A stretch of DNA of 22,284 nucleotides from Clostridiaceae bacterium (lineage in GTDB: Bacteria; Bacillota; Clostridia; DSM-8532), in NCBI GenBank assembly GCA_012842645.1, contig DUSJ01000206.1:1-22284 (forward strand), read 5' to 3'. Each line of letters begins with the position of its first letter. Within the stretch, counting starts at the first letter, position 1. Shown here one piece after another: positions 8,391 to 16,087 of this stretch. Made by a program: the position numbers and the translations under genes. Under the pieces are notes generated by a model, which had not been told where the DNA came from, searched no databases, and saw only the letters and a list, made by a program, of their open reading frames with translations.

Positions 8391-9013
8391 GAGTCCTGAT
8401 TATCGACGATGACAGGCTGGTGGTGGAATCCCTGAAGACCATACTGGAAGCGGACGGCAGCATAGAAGTCGCGGGCACAGGATACTGCGCCGATGAAGCT
8501 GTCGAACTGTACGACGCTTTAAAGCCTGATATCCTGCTTATGGATATCAGGATGAAAGGGAAGACCGGCATTGACGCTGCTAAAGCCATAATTGAGAAGG
8601 ACAGTTCGGCCAGGATACTTTTCCTGACTACTTTCTCTGATGATGAATATATCGCCCAGGCTTTCATGATCGGGGCTAAAGGCTATATCATTAAGCAGGA
8701 CTTCGAGAGCATAAACCCGGCGCTCAAGGCGGTGTTCTCGGGCCAGAGGGTATTCGGCGACGAGATCATGGAGAGGATACCCGCACTTATAAGCGCCGGC
8801 GGGAAAAGAACGAAAAAGCCTGATCATAATCTGACCGAAAAGGAACTGGAGATAGTCGGGCATGTGGCCAATGGCCTTTCCAACAGGGAAATCGCAGAAA
8901 AAATGTTCCTTGGGGAGGGCACGGTCAGGAACTATATCAGCACAATCCTCGACAAGCTGGACCTGCGTGACAGGACCCAACTGGCCATATACTATTACAA
9001 GCACCTTGTATGA
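8387..9013 (+). CDS. Response regulator, NarL/LuxR family
   Basis: A 208-residue DNA-binding response regulator. The receiver domain spans residues 1-120: acidic pocket Asp7-Asp8, phospho-acceptor Asp53 in LLMDIRM, Thr81/Thr82 in LTTFSDD and Lys103 in GYIIKQD. A linker with basic residues (GKRTKKPDH) leads to a LuxR-type helix-turn-helix (about 149-207) with LTEKELEIV, NGLSNREIA and GTVRNYIS. It overlaps the kinase gene by 4 bases, so the two are translationally coupled and form a cognate pair. The likely targets are its own promoter and the divergent ABC exporter operon; the inverted repeat at 7048-7059 is a candidate site. Directly downstream the tandem GTCCCC repeats begin. Confidence 0.95.
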   Translation: MRVLIIDDDRLVVESLKTILEADGSIEVAGTGYCADEAVELYDALKPDILLMDIRMKGKTGIDAAKAIIEKDSSARILFLTTFSDDEYIAQAFMIGAKGYIIKQDFESINPALKAVFSGQRVFGDEIMERIPALISAGGKRTKKPDHNLTEKELEIVGHVANGLSNREIAEKMFLGEGTVRNYISTILDKLDLRDRTQLAIYYYKHLV

Positions 9014-9025
9014 TACTTAAGAGAG

Positions 9026-9147
9026 ACCTGTCCCCCTCACTCAAAATGAGTAAAAGTACCCGTCCCCGATACTCAAAATGAGTGAAGGTACCCGTCCCCG
9101 ATACTCCTCAAAATGAGTGAAGGTACCCGTCCCCGATACTCATTTTA
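9026..9147 (+). repeat. Tandem cluster of GTCCCC/ACTCAAAATGAGT repeats
   Basis: After a leading ACCTGTCCCC (9026-9035) come three head-to-tail units at 9039-9070 (32 bases), 9071-9102 (32) and 9103-9137 (35, with a 3-base CTC insertion), then a fragment ACTCATTTTA. Each unit starts with the near-palindrome ACTCAAAATGAGT and ends GTACCCGTCCCCGAT. The units directly abut without variable spacers, so this is not a CRISPR array. The first 49 bases are the inverted partner of the copy at 7076-7124. Lying between the regulator gene and spoIIE, the cluster could form hairpins at the 3' end of the regulator transcript. Confidence 0.8.
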
Positions 9148-9250
9148 TTTCCCGGAGGTTGGGAAGGAAATAATAATTGGGCTCCTCCTCTCATATAATC
9201 ATAGTGTTCTGTTTTACCAATGAAAAAATACGGGAGGAACACAGGAGCAA

Positions 9251-11599
9251 ATGGAAAACGTATCTGTACTCAAGTCGGAAAGAAAACCACTTAAAAGCCT
9301 TATTTTCAGTATATCCAACATTGGCATCCCCCGCCTTGTATCATTTGCGTTTTGCCTTGTTTTTACAAGGGCTAACCTGCTTGGCGTAATAAGGCCTTTT
9401 GCCGCTGCGTTCTATACTGCGGCCTGGTACAGCGGCATCTCGAAAGTATTCGCGATCATTTCGATTACCATTGGGAACCTGCTTTTTTCAAACATCTATG
9501 AAACTATCAGGCAGACCCTGTCCCTTGTTTTGTTCGAACTGTTGTCCAACCTCGTGTTCAAAACCGGGACCAGGAACGAGACCGCGTTTTCAAGGTCCGT
9601 CCTTTCCGGCGCAATCATCGGGTTCACGGGGATTCTTAGGGGAGCCGTACAGGGTTTCCATATTTATGACCTAATCGCATCGGTCCTGTGCGGGACACTG
9701 GTATTTTCCTTTTCGATAGTCCTTTCACATTCGGCTGAAATGTTTGAGGATACAAATCCAAGATTCATAATTGACGGCAAGGCCTTTTTTTCCAGGACCG
9801 TCCTTGTCAGCGTCGCCATCATCAGCCTTGAGGGGGTTATGCTGGGAAGCTGCGAACTGGGAACTGTCCTGGCAGGACTGGCAATCCTGATTATCGCCAG
9901 GCGAAGGGGAAGCGGCGCGGGCGCATTGGCGGGCACCGCGCTGGGCATGGTGATCGCCCTTTTCAATTTGCCGGCTTCACTGCAGGTTCCAGGGATGTTC
10001 GCGCTGGCCGGGGCGATGGCGGGACTTCCGGTAAAAAACCGGGTTGTAAGCTCCCTGCTGTGGACACTGACCGTCATATTCTTTTCCGGGCTTTCGGTCC
10101 TGGACGGAAAGCTGATAATCAAGTATTATGAGGCTTTGGCGGCAGGAATCATGTTTTTACTCATACCCGGGCAAGCCCTGGGATTTTTGAGCGACCAGCT
10201 GGCCGGTATAAAACTCAGGATCGGGAGCCGGGAAGTTTATGACACAGACAGGACCCATGAAGCCGCGGACAGGCTCTATGTCCTGAGCAAGGCCCTGGCA
10301 CGGGTAGCCAGGAGCATCGAGGAGACGGCGGAAAACGACCGGGAGGACGATTATCCCATCACCCAGTGGATAATAGAGGCCATTGCCGAAAAGGTCTGCA
10401 ATCGGTGCAGCATGTGCGAAAGATGCTGGAACACGCATTTTTATAAAACATATAAGCTTGTTGAAGATACCATTTCAAACCCCAAAACCGATGAAACAGG
10501 GCAGCCCGAAGTTCCGGGCTGGTTCAGGAGCCTGTGCACGAAACAGGACAAGTTCTTTGATGCCCTTGAAACGGCTTTTTCGGTATACAAAACCGACAGG
10601 TTCTGGAGGCAGAAACTTGGCGAGAGCCGCATGCTGCTCGGCAGGCAGGCAGCGATTGTCTCGGGTGGAATCATGGCGTTTGCCCGAAGCCTCAACGGAA
10701 GCACGGGCCGGGACACCGAGATCGAAGAAAAGCTGCTTTGCGCAGCCCAGAGCAGGAACCTGCCGGTATCAGGGTTCAGGTATTATCCGGGAGACGGGGA
10801 TAAACCCTGCCTTGAAGTTATATTCGAGGCTAAGAACAAGCTAAGCGCCAACGACCTTGACGAGTTCGTGCGGGAAAATGTCCAGAAAAACTTTATCCGC
10901 ATAGGCGAGAGCAGGCGGGACCTGATGGGGTATTCGGTGGTACGCTACATGAAAAAACCGAAATATAAAACCATTACCGGCATAGCCCGGGCAAGCAGGG
11001 ATAACCAGGGCGTATCGGGTGACAATTTCGCATTCTTCATCACCAGCCAGGGTTTCCATGTAAGCGCCGTCAGCGACGGTTCGGGGAGCGGCAGGAGAGC
11101 TGAAAGATTCAGCCGCGCCGCCATCCAGATGCTTGAAAACATGCTTGAAGACGGGATAGACGTAAACCTGGCCATCAGGTTCCTGAACCTGTACCTGAAT
11201 CTCCGCGGTGAAAATGACAGGCTGGCCACGGCGGACATATGCGCCATCGACCTGTCGAGCGGAGCGACATCATTTTACAAGTACGGCGCATCTCCTTCGT
11301 TTATAAAAACCCGGCAGGGGACCCATAAAATAAACTCGGAGAGTACAGACCCGGACAATGTCATCCCGGCCCATTACAGCCCGGCGGATCTTTCGGCCGG
11401 CGACCTGGTGATCATGCTTTCCGACGGTGTTTTGGAGGCGTTTTCGAGGGACGGGGAAATCATGGACCTGCAAAACTGCATAGACGGACTCGATTCGTCC
11501 AATACACAGCAGATAGCCGACAGCATACTGCAGGAAGCCCTGGCCCGCAGCGGCGAAAAACATGACGATATGACCGTGCTTGTAACTAAACTGTGGTAG
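9251..11599 (+). CDS. spoIIE: Stage II sporulation protein E (SpoIIE), PP2C-type serine phosphatase
   Basis: Membrane-bound phosphatase that in Bacillus dephosphorylates SpoIIAA at the asymmetric septum and so activates sigma-F in the forespore. Length 782 is near the Bacillus protein (about 827). Residues ~20-320 are a multi-pass membrane region, followed by a regulatory middle domain with a cysteine cluster CNRCSMCERC (383-392). The PP2C domain (about 580-782) shows SGDN (589-592), SDGSGSG (608-614), LSDGVLEAF (723-731) and HDDMT (771-775), covering the metal-binding aspartates. The start follows CAGGAG four bases upstream of the ATG. The preceding 100 bases contain a TATAAT at 9194-9199 but no clear -35 box and no obvious Spo0A box. 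The last 14 bases overlap the end of the convergent murC gene. Confidence 0.95.
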   Translation: MENVSVLKSERKPLKSLIFSISNIGIPRLVSFAFCLVFTRANLLGVIRPFAAAFYTAAWYSGISKVFAIISITIGNLLFSNIYETIRQTLSLVLFELLSNLVFKTGTRNETAFSRSVLSGAIIGFTGILRGAVQGFHIYDLIASVLCGTLVFSFSIVLSHSAEMFEDTNPRFIIDGKAFFSRTVLVSVAIISLEGVMLGSCELGTVLAGLAILIIARRRGSGAGALAGTALGMVIALFNLPASLQVPGMFALAGAMAGLPVKNRVVSSLLWTLTVIFFSGLSVLDGKLIIKYYEALAAGIMFLLIPGQALGFLSDQLAGIKLRIGSREVYDTDRTHEAADRLYVLSKALARVARSIEETAENDREDDYPITQWIIEAIAEKVCNRCSMCERCWNTHFYKTYKLVEDTISNPKTDETGQPEVPGWFRSLCTKQDKFFDALETAFSVYKTDRFWRQKLGESRMLLGRQAAIVSGGIMAFARSLNGSTGRDTEIEEKLLCAAQSRNLPVSGFRYYPGDGDKPCLEVIFEAKNKLSANDLDEFVRENVQKNFIRIGESRRDLMGYSVVRYMKKPKYKTITGIARASRDNQGVSGDNFAFFITSQGFHVSAVSDGSGSGRRAERFSRAAIQMLENMLEDGIDVNLAIRFLNLYLNLRGENDRLATADICAIDLSSGATSFYKYGASPSFIKTRQGTHKINSESTDPDNVIPAHYSPADLSAGDLVIMLSDGVLEAFSRDGEIMDLQNCIDGLDSSNTQQIADSILQEALARSGEKHDDMTVLVTKLW

Positions 11600-12980
11600 C
11601 CGACAGGAACATGTCGGCGACTTTAAAGACGTCTCCCGCCCCCATGGTAATTACCAGGTCCCCCGGGGCGGCATTTTCATGGAGGTATTTCACGATATCG
11701 CTAAAATCCGATATATAAACGGCATTCCCGGTGTTCGTGTTGATTCTTTCGGTAAGCGTACGGGAGTGTATAAGACCCGTATCCTTTTCCCGTGCGGCAT
11801 AAATATCGGTGACGATGACCGTGTCAGCAAGGGCGAATGCCATTGAAAAATCGTCCAGGAGCTCATGGGTACGGGAATAGGTGTGAGGCTGGAAAACGCA
11901 TATGAGACGACTGGAGGTAAGTACCCTCGCGGCTTTCAGGCTTGCCTGGATCTCGGTGGGATGATGGGCATAGTCGTCCATTACCGTGATATTGTTTATT
12001 TTGCCCTTGTGTTCAAGGCGCCTGCAGGCTCCCCTGAAGCTTTCGATACCTTTGATTATCGCTGCTTTGGGGACTCCCAGCCCGTGGCATGCCGCAATGG
12101 CTGCAAGGGCATTGGAGACATTGTGCATCCCGGGGACTGAAAGCCTTATTTCCGCCCATACGGCCTTTTTATACATAACCAAAAGCTCGGCAAAGCCATC
12201 CTTTATGGTGACGTTCTCACAGGTCCAGTCAGCATCGGGAGAATTGACTCCGAAGGTTATGACCGGGCGGGTGAGAACTTTGCAGATACTTTTCGTGTGC
12301 GGATCGTCGATGTTCAGAACAACCAGCCCCGGAGTCCTCACATTCGCGATGAATGACGCAAAGGAGCTTTTTATTTCTTCTATATCCCTGAAGAAGTCCA
12401 GGTGGTCGGCTTCTATATTAAGAACCACTGCGAGGGAAGGCCTGAAATGCAGAAAACTGTTCTTGTATTCGCAGGCTTCGGCTATGAAGTACGAACTTGA
12501 ACCAATCCGTGTATTGCCTCCGATCAGGTTCAAAATGCCTCCCACATGTATGGTTGGGTCAAGGCCTGCTTCGAGGAGTATCGAGGCTATCATGGAAGTA
12601 GTCGTGGTTTTTCCGTGGGTTCCGGATACAGCGATGCAGTTTTCGTACTGGTCCATGATAGCGCCTAAAAGCTCCGACCTGTCAATCACGGGTATATTGC
12701 GCTTTCTTGCCTCGGTAAGCTCGGGATTGTCCTGTTCCACCGCTGCAGTGTATACCACCAGGTCCTGCCCTGAAATGTTATCAGCGCTGTGACCAATGCT
12801 TATGACCGCTCCCATGGCGCGCAGCCTTTTTGTTATCTCGGTCTCATTGAGGTCAGACCCGGTGATCTTTACATTCCTGTTCATCAGTATCTCGGCCAGC
12901 CCGCTCATGCTGATGCCGCCGATCCCGATCATATGGACCGTCATGCCGTCATTTTTAAATTCGATATTTTGATTATCCAT
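11586..12980 (-). CDS. murC: UDP-N-acetylmuramate--L-alanine ligase
   Basis: Cytoplasmic ATP-dependent ligase that adds L-alanine to UDP-MurNAc, the first amino acid of the peptidoglycan stem. The 464-residue length is usual. The N-terminal UDP-binding Rossmann motif is MIGIGGISMSGLAE (17-30), the ATP-binding P-loop is SGTHGKTTTTSM (119-130), the central domain carries ACEYKNSF and NIEADHLDFF, and the C-terminal domain has DDYAHHPTEI and FQPHTYSRT. These motifs separate MurC from MurD, MurE and MurF. The start is preceded by GGAG at a normal distance. It is transcribed away from spoVG and convergently with spoIIE. A possible promoter on the minus strand has a TATAAT embedded in the AT-rich sequence near 13022-13030, but its -35 box is weak. 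Confidence 0.96.
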   Translation of the reverse strand: MDNQNIEFKNDGMTVHMIGIGGISMSGLAEILMNRNVKITGSDLNETEITKRLRAMGAVISIGHSADNISGQDLVVYTAAVEQDNPELTEARKRNIPVIDRSELLGAIMDQYENCIAVSGTHGKTTTTSMIASILLEAGLDPTIHVGGILNLIGGNTRIGSSSYFIAEACEYKNSFLHFRPSLAVVLNIEADHLDFFRDIEEIKSSFASFIANVRTPGLVVLNIDDPHTKSICKVLTRPVITFGVNSPDADWTCENVTIKDGFAELLVMYKKAVWAEIRLSVPGMHNVSNALAAIAACHGLGVPKAAIIKGIESFRGACRRLEHKGKINNITVMDDYAHHPTEIQASLKAARVLTSSRLICVFQPHTYSRTHELLDDFSMAFALADTVIVTDIYAAREKDTGLIHSRTLTERINTNTGNAVYISDFSDIVKYLHENAAPGDLVITMGAGDVFKVADMFLSATTV

Positions 12981-13331
12981 CAGGTACTCCAGCCATCAGT
13001 ATTCAGATTATAATTCAGATAGAATTATATATCATATACAAGCAATAACGCAATTCGGTTGTCTTATATATGTGTCTGCCCCCGGAAGCCCCGGAACAGG
13101 GACCTCCCCTGAAGAATTTTACCAAAAAATTTATTTTTATTCCTGCGGGGGCAAAGCGGGGCAATAATCCCTGGAAAGACGCTTAAAAAGTGCATTTGAA
13201 AATTATTGCATATATTTGCTATGGAAAATATTAAAAATTATTTTTAAAAAAGAAGGAATTTTGGAATTTTTGGCGAATTTATAATATAAAAATACATACT
13301 ACATTGTTATATCGGAAGGTGGGCTGCTAAG
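12981..13331. other. Divergent murC-spoVG intergenic region
   Basis: No gene is seen in this 351-base stretch. The murC-proximal part is AT-rich with two TATAAT-like boxes on the minus strand. The middle (about 13078-13160) has GC-rich patches such as CCCGGAAGCCCCGG and GCGGGGGCAAAGCGGGGC that I cannot assign. From about 13190 to the -35 box of the sigma-H promoter the sequence is very A+T rich; the Bacillus spoVG promoter also has a stimulatory and AbrB-bound AT-rich upstream stretch. A ribosome binding site GGAAGGTGG lies before the spoVG start. Confidence 0.6.
13252..13280 (+). promoter_or_regulatory. Sigma-H promoter of spoVG
   Basis: The -35 element GAAGGAATT (13252-13260), an 11-base spacer and the -10 element GGCGAATTT (13272-13280) fit the sigma-H consensus RnAGGAwWW, N11-12, RnnGAATww at every defined position. 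spoVG is a classical sigma-H target in Bacillus, so element and gene support each other. Transcription would begin near 13287, giving a leader of about 45 bases. A weaker overlapping sigma-A candidate is TTGGAA (13261-13266) with TATAAA (13285-13290), 18 bases apart. Confidence 0.85.
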
Positions 13332-13622
13332 ATGGAGATTACAGACATTAGGATTCGCAAGGTTGAAGCAGAAGGAAAAATGAAAGCTGTGGTGTCTGTC
13401 ACTTTTGACAATGAATTTGTTGTTCATGACATCAAAATAATCGAAAGTCAGGGCGGATTGTTCATTGCAATGCCAAGCCGCAAGACACCGGCAGGGGAGT
13501 TCAGAGACATCGCACATCCTATCAATGCTGAAGCCAGAGGCAAAATCCAGAATGCAATATTGGAGAAATACCAGACCATGCTGGCTGAAGAAGAGGCCGC
13601 TGGAACAACCAATAACGAATAA
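13332..13622 (+). CDS. spoVG: Septation/sporulation regulator SpoVG
   Basis: Small RNA- and DNA-binding regulator of 96 residues, the usual size for the family, which affects asymmetric septation and cortex formation in Bacillus and virulence traits in other Firmicutes. Visible family features are the N terminus [11 protein letters not shown], the central block [20 protein letters not shown] (residues 35-54) and FRDIAHPIN (59-67), followed by an acidic, variable C-terminal tail. The protein should be cytoplasmic and dimeric or oligomeric. It sits behind a sigma-H promoter and is followed by an intrinsic terminator, so it is probably expressed largely as a single-gene transcript although glmU-prs-pth follow in the conserved order. 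Confidence 0.97.
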   Translation: MEITDIRIRKVEAEGKMKAVVSVTFDNEFVVHDIKIIESQGGLFIAMPSRKTPAGEFRDIAHPINAEARGKIQNAILEKYQTMLAEEEAAGTTNNE

Positions 13623-13649
13623 TTATTTTCAATGAAAACCTATGAGATT

Positions 13650-13687
13650 AGGCACTTCCTTATCAAGAAGTGCCTGCTTTGTTTTAT
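13650..13687 (+). terminator. Intrinsic terminator after spoVG
   Basis: A 9-base perfect stem AGGCACTTC (13650-13658) pairs with GAAGTGCCT (13667-13675) around an 8-base loop, followed by the T-rich run GCTTTGTTTT. It begins 27 bases after the spoVG stop codon and precedes glmU by about 90 bases. Confidence 0.85.
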
Positions 13688-13777
13688 ATAAATATATAAA
13701 ATGTCAATTGAATTGCAAAAGTAAAAATGAGAAAATGGGGTATGTAATACGGTGTATCCGGGAGGTCGATCTGACAT

Positions 13778-15046
13778 ATGACCAATCTTTCGGCTTTGAT
13801 TTTTGCTCTTGATGAAGGGGCCGGGATGAGATCGTCTGAAAGTAAATATACCCACAGGATATGCGGACAGGCTACCATTTCCTATGCGGCAGAATCCGCT
13901 GTTGAAGCCGGGGCCGTGATAATAACCGTTTTATCCGGCCAGGGAAGCGACAGGATTAAGGAGATACTTCCCGAGCATACTGTTTTACAGACCGGCAAAT
14001 CTACCATATGGGATTCCATATGGCAGGAGAGACACCTTTTGGACGGCATGGACGGAACGCTTCTTGTTTTACCCGCCGATTACCCCGCTATATCGGGAGA
14101 GACACTGGCAGAAGCATACAGGTATCATACCGGTAACAACAACCAGTTAACCGTGCTGACCAACCATAAAGGCGACCCTTCAAGCATTTGCTTTTTCAAG
14201 ATCGATTCTCTCAGGAAAGTGATTGAGGCAGCAAAAAGCGAAGCCGGTGAAGACCCGGTAACTTTAAGCGATATCCTGGGTACAATCAAAGAAGCGGACA
14301 TGAGAATGGGCGGGTATTCCCTGTCGGATGGCGAAGAACTTTTGAGGGTCGACGACAGGATCGGCCTTGATAAAGCGGAGCGGGTCATCCTTGGAAGGAT
14401 AATAAGAAAGCATATGGAAAACGGCGTTACCTTCCATTTGCCCGAAACATGTTATATACACGCCAGGGTAAAAATCGGCAGGGATACCGTGATAATGCCG
14501 GGCACCATCCTTGAAGGGAATACCGTAATCGGAGAGAGATGCGTTATTGGGCCTTATTCCCGCATAGAGGACAGTATCGTGGGCAATGATGTGAGTTTCA
14601 TGAATTCTGTCATGACCCAGTCGCAAATAGGCGATAATACTAAGGTGGGGCCATTCGCATATATACGGCCGGGCTCAAGGATCGGCAGCAATATCAAGAT
14701 AGGCGATTTTGTTGAGATAAAGAACTCGGTAATAGGCGACAATACAAAGGTGCCGCACCTTTCCTACGTAGGTGACGCCGATATCGGAAAGGGAGTTAAT
14801 ATAGGCTGCGGAGCCATCGTCGTTAACTATGACGGGAAAGTCAAGCACAGGACTGTTGTCGGCGACCATGCTTTCGTGGGCTGCAACGTCAACCTTGTTT
14901 CCCCGGTGGTAGTGAAGGATAACGCTTATATAGCCGCAGGTTCGACTATTACCGAAGAAGTGCCCGAATACGCGCTGGCCATTGCCAGGAGCAGGCAGAC
15001 TATAATAAATGATTGGGTAAAGAGAAAAGGATTGGATAAAAAATGA
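13778..15046 (+). CDS. glmU: GlmU with intact acetyltransferase domain and degenerate uridylyltransferase domain
   Basis: GlmU normally acetylates glucosamine-1-phosphate (C-terminal half) and then makes UDP-GlcNAc (N-terminal half) for cell-wall synthesis. The left-handed beta-helix half (about 225-422) carries the expected acetyltransferase residues: Arg297 (IRPG), Lys315 (FVEIK), catalytic His327 and Tyr330 (HLSY), Asn341 (VNIG), Asn350-Tyr351 (NYDG) and Lys356. The N-terminal half is unusual. The LAAGxGTRM signature reads FALDEGAGM, the QLGTxHA and GYGRI-to-NTG blocks are missing, and the domain is about 30 residues short; 422 residues compare with about 456 in Bacillus. A lysine (Lys23), Asp101 in PADYPAI and VDDR (191-194, where VN is usual) remain. 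The start has GGGAGG about 11 bases upstream, a long spacing. Acetyltransferase activity is likely; uridylyltransferase activity is doubtful. It lies in the conserved spoVG-glmU-prs-pth order. Confidence 0.9.
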   Translation: MTNLSALIFALDEGAGMRSSESKYTHRICGQATISYAAESAVEAGAVIITVLSGQGSDRIKEILPEHTVLQTGKSTIWDSIWQERHLLDGMDGTLLVLPADYPAISGETLAEAYRYHTGNNNQLTVLTNHKGDPSSICFFKIDSLRKVIEAAKSEAGEDPVTLSDILGTIKEADMRMGGYSLSDGEELLRVDDRIGLDKAERVILGRIIRKHMENGVTFHLPETCYIHARVKIGRDTVIMPGTILEGNTVIGERCVIGPYSRIEDSIVGNDVSFMNSVMTQSQIGDNTKVGPFAYIRPGSRIGSNIKIGDFVEIKNSVIGDNTKVPHLSYVGDADIGKGVNIGCGAIVVNYDGKVKHRTVVGDHAFVGCNVNLVSPVVVKDNAYIAAGSTITEEVPEYALAIARSRQTIINDWVKRKGLDKK

Positions 15047-15076
15047 TTTCATTATATCTGGAGGGTGTTTTGCCTT

Positions 15077-16039
15077 ATGAATCTTCATGGTAAGGACATA
15101 AAGATTTTTGCCGGCAATTCCAACAGGGCGCTGGCAGAAGAAATTGCCCAAAAGGTCGGGTTGCCACTGGGGGCGTCTGTTGTATCAAAATTTTCCGACG
15201 GTGAGATTGCTATAAGCATAAACGAAGTCGTGCGCGGTTCTGATGTGTTTATTGTGCAATCCACATGTTCTCCCGTAAATGATAATCTTGTTGAACTGCT
15301 CATACTTATCGATGCTCTAAAGAGGGCATCGGCAGGCCGCATCACAGCTGTTATGCCATATTTCGGATACGCGCGTCAGGACAGGAAGGCTAAAGCGAGA
15401 GACCCGATTTCAGCCAAGCTGGTTGCCAACCTTATCACCGTAGCAGGAGCGGACAGGGTCCTTACCATGGATCTGCATGCGCCCCAGCTCCAGGGGTTCT
15501 TCGATATTCCCGTTGACCACCTGTTGGGCACACCGATTTTAGCCCAGTATTTTTATAAGAAATTCAAGGGGGAAACCGATGATGTCGTGGTAGTATCACC
15601 CGATATCGGAAGCGTGGGAAGGTCGAGAAAATTCGCGGAGAAAATTGACGTTCCCCTTGCGATAATAGACAAAAGAAGGCCGAAGGCCAATGTCTGCGAG
15701 ATAATGAATATTATTGGCGACGTTAAGGACAAGCGTGTCATCCTGGTCGATGACCTGATTGATACCGCCGGTACGGTAGTAAACGCGGCCAATGCGCTGA
15801 AAGACATGGGGGCCACTGAGATATATGCCTGCTGTACCCATGGCGTGCTGTCAGGCCCGGCCATCGACAGGATACGCACCTCGGCCATAAAGGAACTGGT
15901 GACCCTTAACACAATCCCGCTGCCGAACGAAAAGAGAATCAGCAAGATCACGGTTCTTTCGGTCGCGGACGTATTTGCCGAAGCCATCGAAAGGATCTAC
16001 GGCGACATGTCCATATCGTCGCTGTTTACACAGCAATAG
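15077..16039 (+). CDS. prs: Ribose-phosphate pyrophosphokinase (PRPP synthetase)
   Basis: Class I PRPP synthetase, 320 residues, making PRPP from ribose-5-phosphate and ATP for purine, pyrimidine, NAD, histidine and tryptophan synthesis. Visible are the [14 protein letters not shown] start, the [10 protein letters not shown] loop (95-104), the catalytic-region [18 protein letters not shown] (131-148) with His134, [10 protein letters not shown] (174-183), and the PRPP-binding loop [13 protein letters not shown] (221-233). Start choice: an in-frame GTG at 15065 adds four residues but is the tail of the GGAGGGTG ribosome binding site, which serves the ATG at 15077 with nine bases between. It follows glmU by 30 bases and precedes pth by 48, so the three are probably one operon. 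Confidence 0.97.
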   Translation: MNLHGKDIKIFAGNSNRALAEEIAQKVGLPLGASVVSKFSDGEIAISINEVVRGSDVFIVQSTCSPVNDNLVELLILIDALKRASAGRITAVMPYFGYARQDRKAKARDPISAKLVANLITVAGADRVLTMDLHAPQLQGFFDIPVDHLLGTPILAQYFYKKFKGETDDVVVVSPDIGSVGRSRKFAEKIDVPLAIIDKRRPKANVCEIMNIIGDVKDKRVILVDDLIDTAGTVVNAANALKDMGATEIYACCTHGVLSGPAIDRIRTSAIKELVTLNTIPLPNEKRISKITVLSVADVFAEAIERIYGDMSISSLFTQQ

Positions 16040-16087
16040 ACAAGGACAAGACAGTTTACCCAACAAAGCTTAATTGACGAGGTAACT

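Noticed and set aside
9026..9147. Possible CRISPR array
   Set aside because: The units directly follow one another without unique spacers, and no cas gene is present.
11986..12792. 268-codon plus-strand open frame inside murC
   Set aside because: It lies entirely antisense to conserved MurC motifs and its translation looks like reversed coding sequence.
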